Origin: Ustilaginoidea virens | Taxonomy: Eukaryota; Ascomycota; Sordariomycetes; Hypocreales; Clavicipitaceae | Length of the DNA stretch: 64,000 nucleotides | Assembly: GCF_000687475.1 (NCBI RefSeq) | Contig: NC_057319.1 | Span: 2,418,001-2,482,000, forward strand | Direction of reading: 5' to 3' | Shown: positions 35,359 through 46,025 of the stretch, piece by piece | Position numbering within the stretch: position 1 is the first letter of the stretch | Layout: every line of letters begins with the position of its first letter | Translations under genes and position numbers: made by a program | Notes under the pieces: generated by a model | Databases searched by the model: none | Seen by the model: only the letters and a program-made list of their open reading frames with translations | What the model was told of the DNA's origin: nothing

Positions 35359-36189
35359 GGACCGTTAACCGTTGAACGACTCCTAAACAGCAGGTTCTGG
35401 GGAGAGGGGAAGTTGGAGAACGCATTGGACAAAGTTTGAGACGGGATCCCCTGTCGATACATATACCTGCAATCCATTTATTACCATGGGCAGGCAAGCT
35501 GGAGGCAAGTCGGCTGGGACGAACGTTGGTCCGCCCGGCCGCTGGCCCTTGGAGCGCGAGGCTCTCCTTGAAAGCAGGCAGGCAGCGTGCGCGAATATGC
35601 GGCTGAAGTTGCTGTCTGAGGTTTATATGGTGTGACGATCGTTAGATTGATTCGGGTTTGTTCACGCATGCGCCGGCCCCGCTGCACGTGCTGCGTCCTG
35701 CTACGAGTATCGACGGCTGGACACGACCGGGGAAATAGGTATAGCTACGAGGTAGGTACATGTACCTACCTAGGCACCTACCTATCAGGGTCCTAGGTAC
35801 CTACACCTTGGGAGGTAGGCAACCTAGGTCGCTGGTTCAGCGCAGCGCACCTTTCGTACCCGCCTGAGTGGGGGAGAAGAAGAAGAAGAAGAAAAGAAGA
35901 AAAGAAAAAAGAAAAAAACCTCGGCAAGGAAGGATTCTGCGAAATCTGCAAAGTTTGATAGATTAAAAACTACGGGGAACTGCTCTGCAGTCAGAAGACC
36001 TGCAGCCGGAAGACCTGCAGTCGGAGTACACCTAGGAACCTAATGTATTGATTGACCCCCCGCGGTCGAAGCAAGTGATTCAGCACAGCACCGTAACCAA
36101 GGGGCCTTCGGCTCGGCCACCCGCGGCCGTCGGTCGGTACAATTGACTGGATCCGGCCGGGAGGCCCAGGCACGTTCAGCTGGGACTCC
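35359..36189. other. Intergenic region left of the retrotransposon
   Basis: Presumed promoter of the secreted-protein gene. It contains a dense AGGTACCTA palindrome cluster (35,735-35,827), a purine-rich GAA tract (about 35,876-35,918) and a GAAGACCTGCAG direct repeat near 35,995-36,025. No gene is seen. Confidence 0.5.
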
Positions 36190-36194
36190 TCTGT
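36190..36194. repeat. Target-site duplication, left copy (TCTGT)
   Basis: TCTGT directly precedes the left LTR and recurs exactly after the right LTR at 42,019-42,023. Confidence 0.9.
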
Positions 36195-36390
36195 TGTCAG
36201 AATGCACAGGGAAAATGCGATAATGCTTGATTGAAGGAACCAAGTCCTCTCCAAGAGACTTGTGTTCCCAGCTATTTATAGTGGGATAGGGGGTACCCCT
36301 AAGGGCTTACTGATCTAGGGAGAACTCGGCACATCCGACCTCGGATATGACCGATATCCACATTATAGATAAGCCAATTTCCCTCTAACA
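36195..36390 (-). repeat. Left LTR (3' LTR of the element)
   Basis: A 196-bp direct repeat, TGTCAG...TAACA on the plus strand, ending in the usual TG/CA dinucleotides. It is the 3' LTR because the polypurine tract abuts it and the coding remnants are on the minus strand. It differs from the right LTR at about ten sites, all transitions. Confidence 0.93.
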
Positions 36391-36400
36391 CACCCCCTCA
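36391..36400 (-). other. Polypurine tract of the copia element
   Basis: On the minus strand TGAGGGGGTG lies immediately upstream of the 3' LTR, the expected place of the plus-strand primer. It supports minus-strand orientation. Confidence 0.75.
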
Positions 36401-37074
36401 GGATGTGCTTTCTTTAGGATATCCTGCTATATAGCTAAACTTAGTGCAAAGCAAGATAATAAGTAGAAATATCAATCCACTCAAAACAGTTATGCGCAAA
36501 ATATAACGGTGCCCTTATTGAATAGGCTACCTATTTAGGGGTAAATTCGCCTAATAGCACATATACAGCGTAAGAAAACAATAACAAACCGTAGATTCCA
36601 ATTTTTTATAGGAAACAAGTATAGCTATTGAAAAGCCCTTTTCAATCTGATTTTTTAGGGCGTCTTTTGATCCTTATGAGGTTCTTCCTCACCACTAAAA
36701 ACAATATTATGAGACTGCAGTCCGGCGTTATAGGATCCCTTTAAAATAATAAGCCTAAGCTGCTAGCGGAAGATTTTAAATTTCTGGCCTGTTAGGGGCT
36801 TTGTGAAACCGTTAGCAACTATATTGCCTATTGGAACCTATATAATATCGATCGTTCCTTTTTGAACCTCCTAGCGCAGCTAATAATAATAAATATCTAT
36901 ATGATGAAGCCGTATTACGAGCTTAAAGAATTCCTCTTTTAATAGGCAAATAGTCTAGATATTATCGTATTGAATTATAGGGATATCGGTATATAATTAG
37001 AGCCTAACTTCCTCGTATAATCTCTTAAAGGCGATAACCTCTTTTGCTATATAAGATATTATAAGAAGCTCTGC

Positions 37075-37200
37075 CTCTATTGACGATATTATAATAGTAT
37101 CTTATTAACCCGATTTATACACAATCGGGCCGCTAAAGAGCTTAATTATATAGCCCTAACTGCTTTATTGCGTTATAATATCGTCGGTATAGGAAGCATT
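37075..37200 (-). pseudogene. Copia RNase H remnant
   Basis: Minus-strand translation gives ASYTDDIIT, then Q*SS*GYIIK and LFSGPIVYKSG. This matches the copia pattern in which ASYADD-like residues are followed by T-R-K-S-S-Q-G-Y. The stops fall where Gln or similar codons are expected. It is not functional. Confidence 0.8.
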
Positions 37201-37559
37201 AGAAAATGCCTCTATTTCTGCTATATTAGCCTGGAATTCTATCGCGGTATTCTTCTATATATAGCTATAATCGAGTGCCTTTTTTATAGCTCGTAAATAG
37301 TCTAGACCTAGATTTTAAAGGAATCTTAATAGCTATAATCTAATATAGCCTAGTTTAGGCCTTATAATCATAATCGGATATATTAATAAGCCTACTATTG
37401 ATTGGTATCGCTTTATATTATATGGTTTAGTTATCCTATCGAATGCCTTAAGTTTTATAGTATACAGTAGGTGCTCTAGAAGGCGGTCCTTAGTATCGTC
37501 AAATGCGGTAAGATTATATTTTATTGCCAGCTTATCGAAATAAGCCTTCTATATAAGCC

Positions 37560-37745
37560 ACAACTTTCCGGCCGTATAATTGCGAATAACCTTAATTATT
37601 AGGAACTACTATAGCTCGCCGAGATCTTTAATCTTAAATACTACTATTAATGCCGTATAGAACGATTCGAATGCCTCTATCTATAATTTATAATAAAATA
37701 CGATTAGGTTATTAACGTAAAAGAATATAATAAAGAAGCTATTAA
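37560..37745 (-). pseudogene. Copia reverse transcriptase remnant
   Basis: Minus-strand translation reads FFYVNNLIVFYYKL, a stop, then EAFESFYTALIVVFKIKDLGE. The catalytic YVDD is changed to YVNN by two G-to-A changes, consistent with RIP. The residues after it are as in copia reverse transcriptases. Confidence 0.85.
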
Positions 37746-40700
37746 TAAAAATATAGGGGTCTTCGCAGACCTATTTGAAGCCTTATTGCAATAGGAATTA
37801 TAATAACTTTTTGAACTATAGTAGCGGAGACCTTCGAAGCCTATATAAGGCATATAATAACCTAATGAATATGAAACTATCGTGGAATCTATTAGGTTAT
37901 TTGCAATAGATAGTCTTATTAAGTAGTATATTAAGAAAGGCTATAACGAAGTTATATTAGTGCGTTTCTAGGTTAAAAAAGTATATTAATACTATAAGAA
38001 GCCGAAATATATATACCGTAAGCGCTACTGCCTAGGTATTACGAAGATCATAGGGTTATTAATCACTATAAACGTATAATTGTGCCTTATAACCGGTGAG
38101 ATACCTATCTTAGTCCTATTTATAGGCAAATACCTACTTTAGGTCTAATAGCTTAATCTAAGGGTTAATAGTTAAATTATTTTATTAAATAATATACCTA
38201 ATCTCCCCGTTTATAACCTTCGAATATTCTTCTTTTATAGCGGTAATAAATTCCTTACGCTTAGGGTGCTTTTTAAGCTCCCTTTATATCGCCGGCTCTT
38301 TAGGTATATTTATGATATATAGTGCCTTTATTATAGCTAAAAGCTTTACGATAGAAGCTGCGAATATATCGTGAGTATTTCCTTTAAACTTTATAAAGAA
38401 TATATTATCAAAAGGAATAATTGGCTTAAGTTTATCGTTAGGCTTAAGCGAAAATGGCGGGAATAATAGTATCGCTTAAGTAATAGCTTCTTTAGGGTAG
38501 TTTATAACCTTAAGATTAATTCCTATTAGTTAAGGGGTATTATTAATAGCTTTATTTTATGCCTTTAGTGCCTATTTAATAATAGGATCGTTAGTAAAGA
38601 TATTTTTAATTGAATTCCTAGATAATATAAGTTTAAAGTCGTTAATAATAAGTATTTCTTTAATATTACCGATAAGGCTATTTAGGGCCTTTTTCTATTA
38701 TTTAGAAATCGGTAAATAGTATTTATCTTAATAAAAAACGGTCTTATCGAATATAATATAGCTAGAATTAAACCAATAGCTTCTTTTTAATAAAGGCACC
38801 TAAATTAGGTATTAAGTAGTCGAGATATAGCCTGCTAAATACCTAATGTGAGCTCTTTAATTGAGCTTTAGACCTTTCTATAATATCCTATCGTAAGTTA
38901 TTACGAAAGCCTTATATTTATAGGCGTAGAGGTAGTGAATTTATAGATGAATGTCTGCCGGTAAGTGCTTTTAGGCGGGCTTATTATTATAGAGCTAAAG
39001 TTAAAGTATTTAAAGAGGTGACTTCTAGTTATTATAAGGTCTTTCTGACTTCCTAAGGCTTCGATTTAGCAAATATACTACTATTTCGGCTATAATAGGC
39101 TATAACTCCTTAGGAAAATCTACTTATATATTAAAAAGGGCTATCTTCGTTTTTAATATCCCCTTAGAATATTTAGTATAACCGTTCTAATATTAGTAAT
39201 TAGGGCTCGAATTTCGAATTATAATACCTTTCCGCTTAGCTTTTTCCCGATTATTATTAGTCTAGAGTGCTATTTCGTTATTAGAGATGATTATTGCGAT
39301 CGCTATATTATATAGGCGTAAAACCCGATTCTCGAAGATTAGCTAGTATTTAGGTAGGTCGGTCTTTTTAGGTATCGTAAAAATATATTTTATTCCTATA
39401 AATCGGCAGGTGAATAATACTATATATTTATTACTATTAAAAGTAGTAGCTTATAGAAATAGATCGAAAGAGACTACTTTAAAGGGTTCCTAAGGTATTA
39501 AGAGCTTATAAGATAATTATAATATCTACTTTACGATTTTTACGCTACTATAAACCTTATAATTTAAAGCTTCTTTTTCCTTAGGCATCTGTAATATATT
39601 TTTAAAAATACGATCTATTGAATCCTAACCTAGGTGCCTAAAATATATATACTAGATAGTATGAGGCGTTTTTATTGAAGTTTTAGGCTAGCGATTATCT
39701 CCTCGAGCCAAATAGGCTTTATTAATAATTAAGGCTTTATTTTAAGCCCTCGTAATGAATTCATCTATAGGTATATTATTTCTACTACTTTAGTAGAGGA
39801 TATAGGGCTTTTCTTCTACCTAAGAAACTTAAAAGATAACTTTTTATTAATTATTTTTCCGTAAGTAAATCTTATCGACTTTATTATTCCAAAATAATCC
39901 CTTATTTCTTATCTTTTTTATAGTAAGAAGATTCGCTATAATCGTTAGATTATATAGAATATCGGTAAAAGTAACGGCCCTTCTATTTTATAATACAATT
40001 CGAATAGAGCTAATACTAAGAACTTTTAAAATACTATTATAAGTATTACAAATAAGGTATTCATCGATATTATAGTTAATATTAGTGAACTACTTTATAT
40101 CGTTAAAAACGTATATTGAAGTGCTACTATTAAGTATAATATAAGACTTTAAAAGGCCTAAATTATTTAGGTGAGTTCCTATAGAAAGAATAGATATTAT
40201 AAATACTTTATCTTTTTTTTCTTTTTTTATTAATCTATCTTCTTTTTTATTATTATTGTTATTGCTTTTGCCTTTACCTTTACTTTTATATTTATCTTAA
40301 AAGGCCTTAAATATATTTTACACCTCTTTAGATTCCTTTTTTATTTTTTTATATGCGGCTTCCTGGCTTTTCTTATTGATCCTATCTTTTAAGTAGTTTA
40401 GAGCCATCGATAGAGTTAATATCTAATAATTCTTATAATAAGGCCCCTTTACTATATAGGGCTTACTATAGTATTTATAGGTCTTTTTCTTTACTGAAGA
40501 TAAAGCCGAAGTATCGCTAGAAGCGGCTTATAACGAAGGTTTAGTATTATTAGTTATAAATACTATATAACTACTATTAACCTTCCCCTTTTCTTCTAGC
40601 TCCTATTTCTGCTAAATATATTTAATAATTATTAGAAAATCGAGATATTTATTCTATTTTTATGCTTTTACTATTCGATTAAGGATTTTTTCCTTAAAGG

Positions 40701-41810
40701 TAAGATACTTTTAATAAAGAGCTTCTACTAGCTATTTAGTAGGCGTATTCTTATTAATAAGGATTAAGTCTATTCGTACTAATCGCTTATATAATATAAA
40801 GATTTCGTTAAACTATTCCTCTATATTATATCTTCCGAGGTTATATTATATAGCCTGCTTGAATTTTTCTTTAAGGTATTCCTAGATAATAAGCTAAACC
40901 GGTCGCATACATTCTATTAGGCGTTAAATTTTTCTTTAAATATTCCGATCGCCTGCTACTAATATCTTATAGCTAGGGCTTAGTGTTAATTCAAACCATA
41001 CTGTATATGCTCGAAGATTCCGACTAAATATCGTATAATAGTCGTTCTAAAAATTATACTAAATATTAGCTTATTTTATCTATTCTGTAGTACTAATACT
41101 ATTAGGGCATTATATCGGCTTAAAGTAGTGGTTTTCTTTAATATTCTCGATTTACTGCGGCTAGATTATTCTTATTCTTACCGAGGGTAATAGTCCTGCC
41201 GATGATGCCCTAGCTGCCGTTACAGCTTTAGTATTTGCAGAAGGGGCATAATCTATAGCTTTTATTGATGAATCTGCTATTGCTATAGATATTGGTATTA
41301 ATGCTAATGCCTGCGTAGAATAGATAGGTTCATCTAATTCTTATGCCGGCAGAAGGGGTATATTTAGTATTTCCGAGCCTTTAGGATTAATGAATATCCA
41401 AATATTATTATCTAAAGCACGCTTTTAAATATAATCATACTAGATATCCTAGTTATATCGGGATATCAGCTTAACTGCTGGTTTAGAGCTATTATCAGTA
41501 ATAGTACCTATTTTCGCTAATAACGATATTTAGGGCACGAATTAATCTGACGAAAATAGCAGTTAAGATATCGATTTATTAGATCAAAGGAAATATCGCG
41601 ACTTTTTGTAATAGCCTCCTTTTTGATTGATAAGGCCACACGAGTATATTAGTAATAAGGCTTTTGATGGATTCAATAGGGAATCCCGAGCTTGCTTAAA
41701 TAGGATCCGGAAAATAGTGGCTTTTACAGTAAAATAAAGATAACAGTTGATCTTAAGGCTGGGCTATAAGGTAAGGGATAATAATGAGGTTTTTTGTTGT
41801 GATATTTACA

Positions 41811-41822
41811 CAATTGCTACCA
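41811..41822 (-). other. Putative primer binding site
   Basis: On the minus strand TGGTAGCAATTG begins exactly where the 5' LTR ends. The TGG start fits pairing with the CCA end of a tRNA, and TGGTAGC matches the start of the initiator-Met site used by Ty1. The rest may be altered by RIP. Confidence 0.6.
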
Positions 41823-42018
41823 TATCAGAATGCATAGGGAAAATGCGATAATGCTTGATTGAAGGAACTAAGTCCTCTCTAAGAGACTTATGTTCCCAGC
41901 TATTTATAGTGGGATAGGGGGTACCCCTAAGGGCTTACTGATCTAGGGAGAACTCGGCACATCCGACCTCGGACATGACCGATATCCATATTACAGACAA
42001 GCCAATTTCCCTCCAACA
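41823..42018 (-). repeat. Right LTR (5' LTR of the element)
   Basis: A 196-bp partner of the left LTR. Its plus-strand start is TATCAG where the left copy has TGTCAG, itself a CpA-context transition on the other strand. It ends CCAACA and is followed by the target duplication TCTGT. Confidence 0.93.
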
Positions 42019-42023
42019 TCTGT
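42019..42023. repeat. Target-site duplication, right copy (TCTGT)
   Basis: Identical to 36,190-36,194; it fixes the outer limits of the element. Confidence 0.9.
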
Positions 42024-42334
42024 ACATGGCACATGCCTACCTGATGTAACTCCGTAGCGCTCTGTCCCAGGTTGATTGGGTTCTACGATCCGATTACGGA
42101 GTAGCCAGGCCAGCCTCCCCCTTTTTTTATCCCCTTTTTTTCTTTTCGCACGTAACTATTTTTTTTTTTTTTTTTTTAAATTTTCCCCCTCGCTTTCTGC
42201 CGGTGGCTAATGGTTTGCATGCGTCCGAGTCGCCCTACGCTTGATTGATTGCACTCATTACACTGGCAGGCAGGCAGGCAGGCAGGCAAACATGGCCGCG
42301 GCAAAAAGGGGGGGGAGCCAGGGGAGAGCGGAAG

Positions 42335-42365
<31 letters not shown>

Positions 42366-42841
42366 GTAATTTAGCAGCAGTGCCGAGGGGTGGGGTGGTC
42401 CATCAGGTCGAGCCGTTGATGCCTTCTGCCGGGACCGCCCGCGACGTGCTGTGCTGCGCTGCGCTGTGCTGTGGTCCTGACGAGGGCGGATTGGCCTGCA
42501 TCCCGGCGTAGGGCGCGGTCGTTGCTGGGCTTCTTCGCGTTCTTGCGCCTGCTCGCACGTCATCCAGCTCTGTTGGAGAATACCGGGGCAAGAAAGAGAG
42601 CGCCCTTTTGCTCTTGTTGGTCGTGGGGGGTGAGTGGCCTCGGGGGCAGGAGGGAGCAGCTGCGATGGCCGTTGGGGCCAAAGCTTGTTCGGAGTAGGCC
42701 GTTGCGTTGGTGGTGTTTTGAGGCAAGGAAACACCGTCTTGGATAGTCTGTCGGCTTCTCTCTCACCCAGCACGCAGCACGCAGCACCCGGCACCCGGCA
42801 CCCGGCAGCGACGTCGCGTCGCGCACCACCCGACCCGTCCG
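42024..42841. other. Intergenic region right of the retrotransposon
   Basis: Mixed GC-rich DNA with a T run (about 42,160-42,177), GGCA repeats (about 42,266-42,289) and a long A run (about 42,335-42,363). It probably contains the 3' end of the transporter gene. No gene is seen. Confidence 0.5.
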
Positions 42842-44837
42842 TCACACGGTGTACCGAAACCCCGGCGAATCGTCCCCCAGCTCCTGCAGCTGCTCGTCCG
42901 CCAGCCCGCGATGCTTGTCGCTCACGAGGCCCCTCTCCCTCGCGGCATTCACCCTGCGGAGCCAGTACCACAGGAAGGCGTAGATGGCCGTCCCCATGCC
43001 CACCATGGCGAGACACACGGCGTGGCCCCGGACGTACCGAGGCTGATCGGACTTGGGGCTGGTCAAAAAAAAAAAAAAGAGCAGAAAGAAAGAAAGAAGC
43101 GCGTCAGCCCCCGGCCGGCAACGGGCCCGACCGGCCAAGTTCCTAAAAAAGAAAAAAAAAAAGGAAAAGAAAGAAAGAAAAAAAAAAACTCACTATATAA
43201 ACGCCGACATGACGCCCGCTGCGTTCCCAAACGTGAGCTGCATGCCCGTCGCCGTGGTCCTCTTGCCGTAGCGAGGCGAGTTGTTGGGTAGCTGCGAGAT
43301 TTCGAAACAGCAATCAGCAACAATTCCGGGCCCGAGGAAAATAATCCCCGGGCTTTGTCATTTCGGTACAATGTACGAACCCATGCCAAGGGTAGCCCGA
43401 CGACAACGTACAGGCCACCCGCTACGAGGAAGCAGGCAAAGTAATGCGCCGGGGCCGCCACGTCCGCCAGCAAGACGGCGTATCCGACCACGCTGATTGT
43501 GCCAAAGGCCACGCAGAAGAGGCCGCGCTGCTGCAGACGATCCGACAGATACGCGGCGCCCATGAACGTGGCCGCTCCGAAAAAGTAGCACGGTATGGTG
43601 AGCAGTTGGACTTGCGCAGACGTCCAGCTACCGAGTGCCTGGATGATGGTGGGTAGAAACGTGGAGAATCCTGGGACAAGGAACGAGTTAGCCAGTCGTC
43701 CTTTTTTTTTTTTTTTTTCTCTTTCATCCTCCCTCCGCTAGGCAGCTTCACGTACATCCCCCCCATCTCCTCCCTCCTCTTGCAGCTCACACATATCTCA
43801 TCCCCCCACCTGTGTCCCTTTTTTTACTTTTTTGTTGTTGTTGTTTCACGCACACGCAGAGCAAGAAGAGGGGGGGGGGGAAGGGGGAGATTCGCGACGC
43901 ACCATACAGCATCGTGTCAACCCCAAACTGGGCAATGTAAAACGCCCAAGCCTTCCAGTCCGTAAAGGCCCTCGCCACGTCCTTGCGGCTGACGTCTTCG
44001 CTCGACCTGGTGCTCCCGTAGGCTCTCCGCCGCCGAACCTCCATGACGGCCTTGTCCTCCTCGGCCAGGAAATAAGCCGAGGCGGCGTCGTTGGGCAGGG
44101 CAAAGTACGCAACGACGCCCAGGACGACGCTCGGGATCCCCTCGAGGATGAAGATCCATCGCCAGCCGCTCATGCCCCGCACGCCGTCCAGGTGGCCGAT
44201 GCCGTAGGCAAGCAGGCCGCCCAGGGCGCCGGCGATGGCCGCGCTCACAAACAGGTACCCCACGCGCAGGGCCAGCTCGTGCTTGGTGTAGAAGAAGGTG
44301 AGGTAGACGTTGAGCCCGGGGAAGAGGCCGGCCTCCAGGGCGCCCAGGAGGAGCCGGCAGGCCACCAGGCCGGCGTACGAGTCGACGAGCCCGCTGAGCG
44401 TGGCGACGAGGCCCCACGACAGGGTGATGAAGGCGATCCAGCGGCGCGGGGTGAAGAGCTTGAGCACCAGGTTGGACGGCACCTCGAACAGCATGTACGT
44501 GACGAAGAAGATGGACACGACGACCTGGAACTGGTGGGACGAGAGGCCGAGGTCGGCTTCCAGCTTGTAGAGGCGAGCGTTGCCGACATTGACTCTGTAC
44601 GTCGGTGTTGGTGGTGGTGGTGGCTTGTTGCAAACTCGCGTTACGTTACGAGGCGATGGGGGGGAAGAACAAGGCAACGTACCTATCCACGAAGCTGAAC
44701 AGGTAGAGACTCATGATCAACGGTATCAGATGCGCATCCAGCTTCCTCACCAACCTGTTCTCGTCGACGCCCCGGCATGTGCCATCCTCTCTCGCAGCCC
44801 GTCTGCTCCCTGGCCGCTCCGGCTCCGCGGTGCCCAT
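42842..44837 (-). CDS. Major facilitator transporter, Dal5-like (anion:cation symporter)
   Basis: Plasma-membrane transporter of the fungal allantoate/vitamin permease group; the substrate cannot be told from sequence. Five exons: 44,837-44,683, 44,594-43,903, 43,670-43,381, 43,291-43,194 and 43,058-42,842, giving 483 residues. It begins with ENRLVRKLDAHLIPLIMSLY and LFSFVDRVNVGNARLYKLEA, the hallmark first helix of the group. Then come VTYMLFEVPSNLVLKLFTPR, CRLLLGALEAGLFPGLNVYL and FYTKHELALRVGYLF. The second half has GFSTFLPTIIQALGSWTSAQ, FMGAAYLSDRLQQRG and LPTNNSPRYGKRTTATGMQL. The intron after VGLPLAW uses a weak donor (GTTCGT), but the joined product LPLAWLPTNNSP is as expected. The introns contain long A/T runs. 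Twelve membrane helices are expected. Confidence 0.88.
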
Positions 44838-46025
44838 GGCGCGCCAGACTTGGCTCGTCGGAGGATTGGTAGGGAATCCAGCACAAGGCAGTTTGGGGGG
44901 TGGGATGAAAGAGAAACAGGCACCGAAAAAGGAAAAAAAAAAGAAGAAGAAGAAGAAGAAGAACAAGACAAAAGATGGGCCGGATTCTTCCTCTCGCTCC
45001 TCCCCGTGGCTCCGACGTCAAATATGCCCCCCCCACGTGCAAGTCTTCCACGAGCGAGCGACAAATGACCCAACGAGGCGAGCTAAACAAGGAGAGAAAA
45101 GAAGACGAAGAAGGGTCTGGTCGCAGACGGCGGCAGGCCTCACTCAAAAAGGAGACCGGGCAGCATCTTGGACGCGACGTATGACGAGACGGGTTCCAGC
45201 AACTTTCTTTTTCGCCGTCTGGGTCTGGGTCTGGTCGTTCCCAAGATTTCAGCTGGCCCCACCCGACGACACCTGGGCAGCACCCGTTCGCACCCGACGA
45301 CTTGGCTTGGCTCTCGGTTATTACTATGTACATACTGTACGGAGTGTATCGTACTCCGTGCTTCGTCAGCGTCAGCGTCAGCGTCAGCCCCTTCCAGCAC
45401 GGCAATACATCATTGATGCCTTCTATGGGCTGAAGAAGAAGAAGAAGAAAAGATGACGCAAACACAGCATGAAACACAGCATGAAACACAGCATGAAACA
45501 CGGCAGGTTTTATTTGCGCTGGTCGCCGTGTCATTCAGCCATGTTCGCCTCCGCATTAACATCTCGCTGTAGAATAACCCAACAGAGCAAGCCAATACCC
45601 AATACCAATACCACTACCAATTCTGATTCCATTTCCCATCATTATACAAAACCCTCCTCCCCGGCGTTTCGCTTGCCGCTTGCGGCCCCAAGGCGTAGCC
45701 TGCCCGCCCTTCCATCTACCACGCCGTCATTCCTAGTTATCCCATGTGCGCGGCTGGCTGCACTGCCCACTGCGCACCGCGCACCGCATAGACCAGCCGT
45801 ATCCAGACTGCGCCTTCAAACACCCTGGACCTGACCCTCCCTCATTCACATGGCATCCCCGTTCGTACGTCACATCCGCGTTTGAAGTCGTAGCCATGTC
45901 AACATGATGATTTCGCAATCAAATGGCGGATTCTTTGCGCTTCCATGGCGCCTTGAATAATGCTTGCGCGGTCCCCCCAACTCCCTGAAAATGCAACTCA
46001 CCCCAGCCCCCGGCAAAAAGAACGG
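44838..46025. other. Intergenic region
   Basis: Upstream of the transporter and downstream of the membrane-protein gene. It includes a GAA-type tract (about 44,930-44,965), a GCGTCA repeat (about 45,364-45,388), a 13-bp repeat (45,467-45,505) and a pair of TACGGAGTA motifs in inverted orientation (45,337-45,360). No gene is seen. Confidence 0.5.
45467..45505. repeat. 13-bp tandem repeat
   Basis: Three copies of GCATGAAACACAG, the last with one change. Confidence 0.85.

Larger units (their letters stand above)
36195..42018 (-). mobile_element. RIP-degraded Ty1/copia LTR retrotransposon
   Basis: A complete but dead element of 5,824 bp on the minus strand: two 196-bp LTRs, a 5-bp target duplication, a primer binding site next to the right LTR and a polypurine tract next to the left LTR. 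The interior is AT-rich with very many TA dinucleotides. Minus-strand translation shows a decayed copia reverse transcriptase (YVNN at 37,708-37,719 where YVDD is expected, then FKIKDLGE) and, nearer the 3' LTR, a copia RNase H (ASYTDDIIT at about 37,171-37,197, then GYIIK and LFSGPIVYKSG). RNase H directly before the 3' LTR, with no integrase after it, is the copia order. Stops replace Gln and Trp codons, as expected for C-to-T changes. Gag, protease and integrase should lie at about 38,200-41,800, but I could not delimit them. Confidence 0.92.
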
